Assembly: GCA_905182405.1 (NCBI GenBank)
Contig: CAJJBQ010000002.1
Span: forward strand, 1,470,483 to 1,534,482
Source: Akkermansiaceae bacterium
GTDB taxonomy: Bacteria > Verrucomicrobiota > Verrucomicrobiia > Verrucomicrobiales > Akkermansiaceae
DNA: 64,000 bases
Reading direction: 5' to 3'
In this document: one piece after another, positions 18,485 through 27,096 of the stretch
How the letters are laid out: each line of letters opens with the position of its first letter
How positions within the stretch are numbered: the first letter of the stretch is position 1
Notes under the pieces: model-generated
What the model was told of the DNA's origin: nothing
Seen by the model: the letters and a program-made list of their open reading frames with translations, nothing else
Databases searched by the model: none
Made by a program: the position numbers and the translations under genes

Positions 18485-19768
18485 TTAGGAAAAATTCCCC
18501 GTGCTATTTCCAAAGGATTCAGTCTCCACCCCCATACGCTGGGCGAGATCGACGAATAAATTACAAAGCGGCACCTTTTTAATCCCCTGCGATTCCGCCT
18601 TCTTAAACTCGCCATGACGATACCCACCGCCCGCAAGTAAGACCGGAAGATCCGAGTTCTTGTGCGAGTTAGCATCGCCAATCCCGCTTCCAAAAAGAAC
18701 GGAAGTCGAATCCAACAAAGTTCCCTCCCCATCCTGCACCGAGGAAAGTTTGTTCAGAAATTTCCCAAAGTGCCCAATCTGATAAGCCTCCAGCGCAAGC
18801 AAATGGCCCACCGCCTCCGCATCATTCCCGTGATGAGACAAACCGTGATACGATTTCTCAATCCCAAGATGCTGCGGCAAAAAGGAGCCGCCAATCTCGA
18901 GCGTCGCAACCCGCGTCGAGTCCGTCTGCAGCGCCAGCGCGATCAGCGCATAAAGCATCGGTAAATCTTCCACCGTATTGGCATTCGCCGGCTTTGCAAA
19001 AGGAGCATCAGGCTTCGGCTGATCCGTCCACTGGCGTCGCAGCTCAAGCCGCTTTTCAACGTCACGAATCGAAGTAAAATATTCGTCTAACTTCTCCTGA
19101 TCCTCGCGATTCACCTTCTTCGCCAAACCCTTCGCCTCCTCATTGATGGCATCCAAAATCGATCCCTGAAGTCCATTCTCCTCCACCATCTCACGACGCC
19201 GCTTCGGCGAATCACTCGCGAACAAGCGATCAAAAAGTTCCGCCGGACTCGTGATCGGCGGGACCCGCACTCCGGAGCGCGTCCACGAGAGCTGACACCC
19301 ACCATGAATCCCGCCTTCCGAGCCCACCGTTAAGGAGGGAAAGCGCGTCTGGCTCCCAATCTCCTCCGCGAGATATTGATCGATCGTGACATTGCCATCC
19401 TCCCGATCTTTCGCTTCCGAGTTCAGCACCCCTGACAAAAATGAATGCACTGCAAAGTGCCCCCCCTTAATCCCGTGATCCAAGCCCCGGTACACCGTCA
19501 TCTGGTCACGCATCGCCTCAAGCGGCTTGAGCAACCTCGTCGATTCATACCCTTTCCCCACCGTTTTCGGAAAAAGACTCTTCGTCTGAAAACCCAATAA
19601 ATTTCCCACCCCCACAAAGCGCTTCGCCCCAATCCCCGCTCCCCGCGTCGCCTGCACCGTCGCCAGCGACCCAGCCGTCTTCGCCATCAAAGAAGTGAGT
19701 CCAGGAAGCGCCAAGGTCGCACCAGCAGCCCTCAGCAAAAAGCGACGGCGATTGAGTTTAGATTTCAT
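18485..19768 (-). CDS. DUF1552 family Tat-exported protein
   Basis: The N-terminus NRRRFLLRAAGATLALPGL is a twin-arginine signal. The mature part has the DUF1552 features GVGNLLGFQT, YRGLDHGIKGGHFAVHSFLSG, SIDQYLAE-like DQYLAEEIG and SVLFGSGIGDANSHKNSDLPVLLAGG. Length (427 aa) is normal. It is the first gene of a two-gene unit with the DUF1592 cytochrome-like protein. The family belongs to the alkaline-phosphatase/sulfatase-like group related to DUF1501; the substrate is unknown. Confidence 0.85.
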   Translation of the reverse strand: MKSKLNRRRFLLRAAGATLALPGLTSLMAKTAGSLATVQATRGAGIGAKRFVGVGNLLGFQTKSLFPKTVGKGYESTRLLKPLEAMRDQMTVYRGLDHGIKGGHFAVHSFLSGVLNSEAKDREDGNVTIDQYLAEEIGSQTRFPSLTVGSEGGIHGGCQLSWTRSGVRVPPITSPAELFDRLFASDSPKRRREMVEENGLQGSILDAINEEAKGLAKKVNREDQEKLDEYFTSIRDVEKRLELRRQWTDQPKPDAPFAKPANANTVEDLPMLYALIALALQTDSTRVATLEIGGSFLPQHLGIEKSYHGLSHHGNDAEAVGHLLALEAYQIGHFGKFLNKLSSVQDGEGTLLDSTSVLFGSGIGDANSHKNSDLPVLLAGGGYRHGEFKKAESQGIKKVPLCNLFVDLAQRMGVETESFGNSTGNFS

Positions 19769-20311
19769 CAGGAAGAGATTCAGTTTCGCCTCAGAGGGTC
19801 AAACTGCAAGCAGCAGTATGAATTACGCACTCCAGCCGCCAAGACTTTCATTTGGCTGGGCGCCGTCATTAAGTTAGGGGCCTTCAATAGAAGGTAATCG
19901 AAGAGCGCCCGCCAGCTGAGTCCAATAAATGAACCTTACCCTAGCTGCGTCATCTGCCTCACCATTCCCCTTCTCGGAGATCAGGTTCCCAGCCCCATTG
20001 GGGCAGCATAACTCAGCCCAGCGGTAAGCGGGGGACGAGGGCAGCCCTGAGTTTCATCGCTAGAAAGGAATAGCGCGAGCCTTTGATCTCGATTCGGAAA
20101 CGGAGGGCCCGAGGGTTGCCTCTCCAGTATCGCAGCAGAAGAAGCGGGCTGCGGGAATACGGCACTCGCTTCAACATCAAAGGCTTGCCCCCGATCTTCA
20201 CAAAGCCAATTCTCAGAACTTAGACTAGGGCTGAGTCATGCCAACCCTTTGGGCTTTTGAGAAACAAAGTGAGGCTCGAGCTTAAATCTCATGGAACAAA
20301 AGGTCCTTAGC
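19769..20311. other. Non-coding block with inverted repeats, possible dispersed repeat
   Basis: No convincing gene is present. From about 19980 to 20200 the sequence holds small palindromes (ccccattgggg) and a run of G-rich motifs. On the minus strand it translates as Arg/Leu-rich text (RSPLLLLRYWRGNPRALRF) of the sort produced by structured intergenic repeats, not by proteins. It may be one copy of a multi-copy intergenic element; only one copy is in the window. Confidence 0.35.
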
Positions 20312-20793
20312 TTAACGCTTTCGCCTGAAAGCTAGATAAATGATCTCTAGGCCGGAAAGGATAATACTCGACGGTTCAGGAACCAGAGAAGTTTCAATAC
20401 CAATCCCCGAATTAGTTTCGTAAGCCCACCCGTGAATTAAGCCACCTGAGCTAAATTGGCCAAATTCTATATCGAAGTTGCCATAGTGCACTCCATCTGC
20501 AGCTTCAAACTCGACAGCAAGAAGTGCACGGATTCCACCCAAATTCTCGTCATAGAATAAACCCTCGCAGCCAGTAGAAACGCAAAGCGCCAATATTGCT
20601 GAGTCAATCCCTGTTGAGAGCCAAGTGAATCCGCCCTCTGGGAGAAGTCGAATCTGAACTCCTTCAGAAAGAGGTAACGCACTCCTTCCTAGGTTTGAGA
20701 AAACTTCAGAAATCCCTGGATAGCGATCACCACGAAAATAGATGATTCTAGTTTCATACCCAAGGATTCTTCTGTGACGATCAGATAATCCCC
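20312..20793 (-). pseudogene. PEP-CTERM protein remnant lacking its N-terminus
   Basis: The frame ends with a clear PEP-CTERM tail (LVPEPSSIILSGLEIIYLAFRRKR). Before it lie HYGNFDIEFG and GWAYETNSGIGIE, typical of the C-terminal part of such proteins. Upstream the frame stays open to a TGA near the end of the DUF1501 gene, but it has no ATG or GTG and no signal peptide. The only possible start is a TTG at 20593. The gene appears to have lost its 5' half at the junction with the DUF1501 gene. A short TTG-started product is conceivable but would not be exported. Confidence 0.65.
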
Positions 20794-22193
20794 TTCACCA
20801 ATTTGCCATGAACATCCGTAAGGCGGAAATCGCGGCCCTGGAAGCGGTAGGTGAGCTTCTTGTGATCGATGCCCAGCTGGTGGAGAATGGTGGCGTGGAG
20901 ATCGTGGACGTGGACGATGTCTTTCACGGCGTGGTAGCCGAAGTCGTCGGTTTCGCCGTAGCTGATTCCCGGTTTGATTCCGCCTCCGGCGAGCCAGCCT
21001 GAGAAGCCCTTGATATGGTGATCGCGGCCCGAGCCTTGGGCCATGGGGGTGCGTCCGAACTCACCGGCCCAGATGACCATGGTGTCTTCGAGCATGCCCC
21101 GCTGTTTGAGATCTTTCACCAGTGCGGCCGATCCTTGGTCCACAAATTTGGCTGTCTGCTCCATTCCTTTTTTTAATCCGCCGTGGTGATCCCAGCCGCG
21201 ATGGTAGCACTGGATAAAACGAACGCCCCGCTCCGCCATGCGGCGGGCCATGAGGCAGTTTGCCGCAAAAGAACCATCGGCGCCCTCCGTGCCATACATG
21301 TCGAGGATGTGCTTGGGCTCATCTGAAAAATCGACCAACTCGGGCACGCTCGTCTGCATGCGGAAGGCCATTTCATATTGATTGATCTTGGTGGCGATCT
21401 CCGGGTCATCGAGCGCTTCATCCCCAAGGGCATTCATGCGCTGGGAGGCCCGAATGACATCTTCTTGTCCTGCGTCGGAGAGGCCCTTAGGACGACTGAT
21501 ATAATGCACCGGATCTCCCGACGACTGAAACTCAACCCCTTGAAAACGACCGGGAAGAAAACCATTATTCCACTGACGCGCCGCGATCGGTTGCCCCTGA
21601 CCTCCGCCCGCGGACGTGAGGACGACAAAGCCGGGGAGATTCTCCGTTTCACTCCCCAAGCCGTAGGTGAGCCATGAGCCCATGCTGGGGCGACCAGGAA
21701 TGATCGACCCGGTGTTCATGAAGGTGTGCGCCGGGTCGTGGTTGATCTGTTCGGTGTTGAGGGATTTGACGACGCAGATGTCATCGGCGATCTCGGCGAT
21801 CTTCGGAAAGACATCGCTGATCATCTGCCCACTTGTTCCATGACGGGAAAAGTTGTGCTGGGGACCGAAGCATTTCAGCTGGTTCGCTTGGCTCTGAAGC
21901 TGGGCAATTTGCTGCCCCTCGGTGATCGACTTCGGCATCGGCTTGCCGTTCATCTCAGCAAGCTTCGGTTTGTAGTCGAACGATTCGAGATGCGAGGGAC
22001 CTCCGGCCATGTAGAGCCAGATCACGCGCTTGCATTTCGCCGGAATATGAATGGGCAAGGCATTCCTGGCCCCTTCGGAGCCGAGGGAATTTTGATTCAG
22101 AAGTGAAGCCAGCGCCAGTGTGCCAATCCCCTTGGTGTTTCGCTTGAGGAAATGGCGGCGTGTTTGGTCGAGAAGAAATCGTTGGTAGTCCAT
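20781..22193 (-). CDS. DUF1501 family Tat-exported protein
   Basis: The N-terminus RRHFLKRNTKGIGTLALASLL is a twin-arginine signal. DUF1501 marks include RVIWLYMAGGPSHLESFDYKP, FKKHGQSG-like FSRHGTSGQMISDVFP, MNTGSIIPGRPSMGSW, RGVRFIQCYHRGWDHHGG and WAGEFGRTPM. The family is related to alkaline phosphatase/sulfatase enzymes and is nearly always encoded beside a PSCyt1/DUF1553 protein, as here (4 bp gap). Export in folded form fits a metal-dependent periplasmic role. The length of 470 aa is complete. Confidence 0.88.
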   Translation of the reverse strand: MDYQRFLLDQTRRHFLKRNTKGIGTLALASLLNQNSLGSEGARNALPIHIPAKCKRVIWLYMAGGPSHLESFDYKPKLAEMNGKPMPKSITEGQQIAQLQSQANQLKCFGPQHNFSRHGTSGQMISDVFPKIAEIADDICVVKSLNTEQINHDPAHTFMNTGSIIPGRPSMGSWLTYGLGSETENLPGFVVLTSAGGGQGQPIAARQWNNGFLPGRFQGVEFQSSGDPVHYISRPKGLSDAGQEDVIRASQRMNALGDEALDDPEIATKINQYEMAFRMQTSVPELVDFSDEPKHILDMYGTEGADGSFAANCLMARRMAERGVRFIQCYHRGWDHHGGLKKGMEQTAKFVDQGSAALVKDLKQRGMLEDTMVIWAGEFGRTPMAQGSGRDHHIKGFSGWLAGGGIKPGISYGETDDFGYHAVKDIVHVHDLHATILHQLGIDHKKLTYRFQGRDFRLTDVHGKLVKGII

Positions 22194-22197
22194 GGAT

Positions 22198-24522
22198 CTA
22201 GTAACGGGCGATCATTTCGTGGAGATTGAAGAGGACGCGGGAGAGCGACATCCAGGTGGCTGATTCAATGGGATCTTTCGCGCTCACGGGAGAGTCGCCA
22301 TTCTTGAGATATTCGGCGGCCGCCGCGGGATCTTTTTCGAAACGGGCCCGCTGTTTCTCGTAAAGTATCTTCATCTCGCTGGATTCGTTCTCGTTCGGCT
22401 TACGGGACACCGTTTCTTGAAAGGCCCACGTGAGACGGCTTTGGAAATCCTCTCCTCCTTCAGCAAGGATACGCTCGGAAAAGACGCGGGCCGCTTCCAG
22501 GAAAGTGGGATCATTGAGCAGAACAAGCGCTTGCAGCGGCGTATTCGAGCTAGGTCGGTCCGCCGCGCATTCCTCACGCGAGGGAGCATCGAATGACTTC
22601 ATCATGGGATGCAGGAAAGTGCGCTGCCAGTGGGTGTAAACGCCACGGCGATACTGATCGTTTCCTTTCGATGCCTGATAATTCCGACGCGGGAAATTGA
22701 GATGCTGATAGTATTTCGCTGGCTGGTAAGGACGTACGCTTCGTCCTCCGACATCACGAACTAAGAGGTCGCTGATCGAAAGCGCCGAGTCGCGGACGAG
22801 TTCGGCATCGAGTCGGAAACGAGCCTGTCGTGCGAAAAACTGATTGTAAGGATCCACTTCGCGAAGCTCGGAACGCGGGTGCGAGCTCTGTTTGTAAGTC
22901 TCCGAGTTCACCATCGTCCGCACGAGTTGCTTGATGTCCCATCCGCTCTCGACGAACTCCAACGCAAGCCAGTCGAGGAGTTCGGGGTGCATCGGCCAGT
23001 CGCCCTGGTTGCCCAGGTCGTCAAGATTCCCCGAGATTCCAGAGCCGTAAAATTGCTTCCACAAGCGATTGGCAAAGGTGCGCGCCGTGAGCGGGTTCTC
23101 CGGGGAGGTAATCCAGTTCGCTAAGTCCAGGCGGGTCAGGCGTTCCTTTCCCTCTGGCAGATTAATCTTTCCCAGAAATTCGGGAATCGCAGGGAGTACG
23201 ATCTCGCCAGAATCGTCCATCCAGTTGCCACGAGCAAGAACCCGAACGGTGCGCGGCTTGACCGCTTTGGAAATGACCATGCTGAGCGCTGCCCCTTGGA
23301 CCTTCTTCTTTTCATCTTCGAGCTCCTTAAGAACGGCACGTTCGGGATGTTCTTTGGGAGCATCCTTGGGAATGCGGGCCTTGCTTTCAGGGATCGCTTT
23401 GTCCAACTCCGCGATGCGCGCCTTTTCCTCATCGGTGTAGAGAACAATCTGAGGAGGTCGCGCGCGCGCGCTGTAGACCCCCTTTTCTTCGAGATCCGCA
23501 AAGAAGGCCGCCATGGTGTAAAAATCCTTCGTCAAATAGGGATCAAATTTGTGATCGTGGCACTCCGCACAGCCGAGGGTCGAGCCGAGCCAGACGGAGG
23601 ACGTGGTGCGGACCCGGTCGCCGGCGTACTTCGCGAGGTATTCCTTGGCCTGTGCTCCACCCTCTTCTGAGGTCATGTTGAGCCGGTTGTATCCCGATGC
23701 GATGAGCTGCTCCTCCGTGGGGTTGGGGAGAAGATCTCCTGCGATCTGCTCGCGCGTGAATTCCTCGAAGGACTTGTTCGCGTTGAAGGAATTAATGACA
23801 TAGTCGCGGTAGGGTGAAACTGTCACCAGTTGGTCGCCGTGGTAGCCCACCGAGTCGGCATAGCGGACAAGGTCGAGCCAAGGGATGGCCATCTTTTCTC
23901 CATAATGGGGCGACGCCAGGAGGTGATCAACAAGCTGAGCATGCTCCATTTTTAATCCCTCTTCCATCTCCTGAGCCGTCGGAGGAAGACCGATGAGATC
24001 CTGATAGAGACGACGCACCAAGCGCCACTTCTTTGCAGGTGGCGAGGCCCTGAGATCTTGCTCCTTGAGTTCCTTCGTGATGAAATGATCAATGGCATTC
24101 TTATCGGAAGAGTGGCGCACGGGTTTCAGGTAGGCCCAGTGACTTTCATACTCCGCTCCCTGCTCGATCCATTTGCGAATGAGATTGCGGTCGGCATCCG
24201 TGAGCTTCTTGATCGTTTCTGGTGGAGGCATGATCTCATCGGGATCATGTGCCGTGATGTGCTGGAAGAGTTCGCTCTTGTCAGGATCGCCGGGCTTGAT
24301 GACGCTGGCCGCACCCTCTGCGGTATCGAGTCGCAGTTCGGCTTCCCGGGCGTTCTTGTCGAACCCATGGCAGGCGAAGCATTTATCCGACAAGATAGGC
24401 CGAATATCCTCATTAAAGGTCACTTTTTCCGGCACCGCGTGAGCCAGAGAAATCGCGAAGAGAGCAGGGATAAATCGACAGATCACGGGAAGGATACTGG
24501 GCTTAATTGAAAGGTGTTTCAT
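22198..24522 (-). CDS. PSCyt1/DUF1549/DUF1553 cytochrome-like secreted protein
   Basis: A signal peptide (cleavage near LAHAVP) is followed by VTFNEDIRPILSDKCFACHGFD, the PSCyt1 motif with a CxxCH haem site. DUF1549 follows (LVRRLYQDLIGLPPT and AIPWLDLVRYADS) with a further CAECHDHKFDP. DUF1553 closes the protein (LTARTFANRLWKQFYGSGI, TWAFQETVSRKPNE). At 774 residues it is shorter than many relatives because the region between the two DUF domains lacks a LamG insert. ATG 24522 gives the signal peptide. Start codons of this gene and the divergent nucleotidyltransferase lie ~90-110 bp apart, so a shared promoter region is likely. Confidence 0.88.
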   Translation of the reverse strand: MKHLSIKPSILPVICRFIPALFAISLAHAVPEKVTFNEDIRPILSDKCFACHGFDKNAREAELRLDTAEGAASVIKPGDPDKSELFQHITAHDPDEIMPPPETIKKLTDADRNLIRKWIEQGAEYESHWAYLKPVRHSSDKNAIDHFITKELKEQDLRASPPAKKWRLVRRLYQDLIGLPPTAQEMEEGLKMEHAQLVDHLLASPHYGEKMAIPWLDLVRYADSVGYHGDQLVTVSPYRDYVINSFNANKSFEEFTREQIAGDLLPNPTEEQLIASGYNRLNMTSEEGGAQAKEYLAKYAGDRVRTTSSVWLGSTLGCAECHDHKFDPYLTKDFYTMAAFFADLEEKGVYSARARPPQIVLYTDEEKARIAELDKAIPESKARIPKDAPKEHPERAVLKELEDEKKKVQGAALSMVISKAVKPRTVRVLARGNWMDDSGEIVLPAIPEFLGKINLPEGKERLTRLDLANWITSPENPLTARTFANRLWKQFYGSGISGNLDDLGNQGDWPMHPELLDWLALEFVESGWDIKQLVRTMVNSETYKQSSHPRSELREVDPYNQFFARQARFRLDAELVRDSALSISDLLVRDVGGRSVRPYQPAKYYQHLNFPRRNYQASKGNDQYRRGVYTHWQRTFLHPMMKSFDAPSREECAADRPSSNTPLQALVLLNDPTFLEAARVFSERILAEGGEDFQSRLTWAFQETVSRKPNENESSEMKILYEKQRARFEKDPAAAAEYLKNGDSPVSAKDPIESATWMSLSRVLFNLHEMIARY

Positions 24523-24632
24523 ACATACCAGGATGAATGCATAACTTTTTATCGTTGCATCCTTTCTTCTTTTGGCAAAATGAGCGAGAAAAACACTGTC
24601 GGATTTTGTCGAAAATGAGCACGATTTGCCCG

Positions 24633-25733
24633 ATGACACGCGTGTTCGTTTCCGGCTGCTACGATTTACTTCATGCAGGCCACTTACAGTTCTTCGAAGA
24701 AGCCCGTGCCCTTGGGGATCACCTTACGGTGTGCTTTGCCGACGAAAAAATTCTCTGGCAGCACAAAAATCGTCGACCTTCCCTCCCAGACGATCACAAA
24801 ATGGCTCTTCTTAGTGCCTTTCCCATGGTCGATCAGGTGGTCACCGGTGATGGCAAAACGACTGGCTTGGACTTTGAGCCCGTCTTTCGAGAGCTCCGAC
24901 CTAACATTCTTGCGGTGACCGAAGACGATCAGTATGCCGATCTTAAAATCGCGCTCTGTCAGGAACTCGGAGGCCGTTACGTGAGGCTTCCTAAATCTCC
25001 CCCTCGCTTTGAGCCGATTTCCACCAGTGGAATTCTGGCCGGTTTAAAAGCACCCTCGGAATCTCCTCTCCGCGTCGATTTCGCAGGCGGGTGGCTCGAC
25101 GTCCCGAAGCATTCGCGCCCCGGCGGCTTCATCGTCAACTGCGCCATCACGCCTCAAGTCAGCCTCGCTGATTGGCCCTACGAACAAAAGGCCGGTCTGG
25201 GAGGCAGCGGAGCTTGGGCTCTTCTCAACGGCCGCGATCCGGTCGCCGCCGAACTCGATCTCGGCGTCGGCTGGCAGGACCCTGCCGTGATTCGTGAAAG
25301 CGGGCTCTGCGTCTGGCAAAGCGGTGCAAGACCCCGACTCGACCTCAAGCGTGACCCTTCTTTCCTCAAAGGCCACATGGCTCTCCTCTGGACCGGCAGT
25401 CAACACGACACTCCGAGATCGGTCGATTTCAACCGCGACTACGACCTCATTGAAAAGGCCGGAGCCTGCGCGCGTGAAGGCGTCATTTTAGAATCACTCG
25501 CGACCATCGCCAAAGCGGTGGGGCTTTCCTACCAAGTCCAGCTTGCCGAAAAAATGGACCCGCTGCCTGAAATTGAGGGCAGCATCGCCCGGAAATACTG
25601 CGGCGGCGGACATGGCGGTTACGCTCTTTATCTTTTCGCAAAAAAGGAAGACCGCGAGCGAATACTCGAAGCCGATTCCGAACTCGCGAAGAACTTGCGA
25701 CCGATCGAACCCCACGACCAATGGGCAGACTAG
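24633..25733 (+). CDS. Cytidylyltransferase-like / GHMP sugar kinase-like fusion
   Basis: Residues 1-~130 form a cytidylyltransferase-like domain: VFVSGCYDLLHAGHLQFFEEA contains the HxGH motif (H14, H17). Residues ~144-350 resemble GHMP sugar kinases: SPLRVDFAGGWLDVP is motif 1, GLGGSGAW (~188) stands in for the Gly-rich loop, GWQDP (~213) matches the fucokinase/heptose-kinase loop, and YCGGGHGGYALYLF (~322) is motif 3. A single protein could thus phosphorylate a sugar and activate it to a nucleotide sugar; the substrate cannot be read. ATG 24633 starts at the conserved strand; ATG 24615 is an alternative. Its TAG overlaps the stop of the converging gene. Confidence 0.75.
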   Translation: MTRVFVSGCYDLLHAGHLQFFEEARALGDHLTVCFADEKILWQHKNRRPSLPDDHKMALLSAFPMVDQVVTGDGKTTGLDFEPVFRELRPNILAVTEDDQYADLKIALCQELGGRYVRLPKSPPRFEPISTSGILAGLKAPSESPLRVDFAGGWLDVPKHSRPGGFIVNCAITPQVSLADWPYEQKAGLGGSGAWALLNGRDPVAAELDLGVGWQDPAVIRESGLCVWQSGARPRLDLKRDPSFLKGHMALLWTGSQHDTPRSVDFNRDYDLIEKAGACAREGVILESLATIAKAVGLSYQVQLAEKMDPLPEIEGSIARKYCGGGHGGYALYLFAKKEDRERILEADSELAKNLRPIEPHDQWAD

Positions 25734-26929
25734 CGTCTCCGTCCACGATCCGTAACCTTTTTCTGGGCCTCTGCCGAAAGTCCACTACTTGCGAGCCACA
25801 ACTGTGCCGCTTCCTGATCTTTCCGGTAAAATGCTCGACCAGCTTCGACAGTCGTAAGTTCTCGGGCTTTGGGATCATTGACTGATCCGGCCCATTCTAT
25901 CGCTGCCTGGGGATCTTCCCAGGCCAGTCGGGAGACGTAGCCATTAATGGCCGAGTCTCGCGCAGGCGATGGAGTCATTGTATTGAGCTCGGTGGCGGCT
26001 GCGACAGGATCTTCCCGCGCCCATTCAGAAAAGGCACGGTCCAAACCGCGCTCCTGCGCCTTTCCATCAGGAAGAGTCTTGAGCCACGAAACGGCACCAG
26101 GTGCATCTTCCTCGGCATACTCTTCCGCGACTCGGCGCACGGCCGCTTCTTGAATCTCTCCTTCCGGAAGTCCCTGGGTCCATTGGGCGGCTTCAGAGGG
26201 ATTGCCAGCGCGGAGCACATTGCGGGCGATTAAATCCATCATCCTCCCCGCATCCTTGTCGCCCCCCTCCAAACGTGACACCGCGAAATTCGTCGCGGCA
26301 TTGGGATCCGCATCGGCGAGCCCAAAGACCGCGCCCCACTTCAAATCGTTTCCATTCCCCCTCTCCTCGGCTGACAAGGAATCGAACCAAGCAAGCGCAG
26401 CTACCGGATCAGAGCTGGCCCATCCTGCAAAAGTTGCCGACATATCGCGCTCTTTGGTCTCTTTTCCATTCAACACAGCGACATCTCCAGCGAGGGCTCC
26501 CCAAGCATAGTGGAACTCCCGCCACTCGTCGCTTCGCTCAGAAAGGTGCAGGAGTTGCTCCCTAACGGTCTTGGCATTTTCAGCTGTGAGATTTTCAAGC
26601 AGCTGAGAAAAGGCCAGACGCCTCTCAATCGGCCCTTTTCCCTTCTTAAATTCTTCAGCAAGGGCGAGAAGGCCTGCATCACTCAGCTTGGTCGTTCCGC
26701 CCGTTACCGTCCGGATTTCAGATCGCGCGCCAGCGTCTCTTTCACTTGTCCCAGATCCAACATCCTGTCGCGACGACACCCGGACAGATTGCCCCAAGGC
26801 CCCTGATCCGACCCTAGGGTCAATCGCCCGAGAGCTCGTATCATCATCCGTAAAGAACTGCGATCCAATCGTAAACGAGGCCACGCAAGCGGCGCCCCAA
26901 AAACCATGAACGAGATATGATGATTTCAT
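25730..26929 (-). CDS. Secreted helical-repeat protein with DPxAAxxW repeats
   Basis: An N-terminal hydrophobic segment (~8-25) acts as signal or anchor. From ~150 on, about seven imperfect repeats of ~30 residues follow the pattern WAxxDPxAAxxWLxxLPxGxxxxxAxxxV. Examples are WASSDPVAALAWFDSL, EDAPGAVSWLKTLPDG, WAREDPVAAATELNT and WEDPQAAIEWAGSV. The repeats predict paired helices of TPR/HEAT type. Such proteins are abundant in Verrucomicrobiota without known function. ATG 26929 is preferred to the longer frame from 26968. It converges on the nucleotidyltransferase-kinase gene with a 4-bp stop overlap and no terminator hairpin between. Confidence 0.6.
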   Translation of the reverse strand: MKSSYLVHGFWGAACVASFTIGSQFFTDDDTSSRAIDPRVGSGALGQSVRVSSRQDVGSGTSERDAGARSEIRTVTGGTTKLSDAGLLALAEEFKKGKGPIERRLAFSQLLENLTAENAKTVREQLLHLSERSDEWREFHYAWGALAGDVAVLNGKETKERDMSATFAGWASSDPVAALAWFDSLSAEERGNGNDLKWGAVFGLADADPNAATNFAVSRLEGGDKDAGRMMDLIARNVLRAGNPSEAAQWTQGLPEGEIQEAAVRRVAEEYAEEDAPGAVSWLKTLPDGKAQERGLDRAFSEWAREDPVAAATELNTMTPSPARDSAINGYVSRLAWEDPQAAIEWAGSVNDPKARELTTVEAGRAFYRKDQEAAQLWLASSGLSAEAQKKVTDRGRRR

Positions 26930-27096
26930 TTGAAGTTTTTTACCGATGACGGACGAGAAACCTTTCATTTGAGCTTTCAGCCAATTTTCTCTTTCGGAAA
27001 AGGTATGAGATTTTTCAGCAAACTACTAGCCACCGTAAATTCCAACTGTTCATCCTTCAAAGATATCGCATTGAAAAGAGATGCACACTTTTCAGA

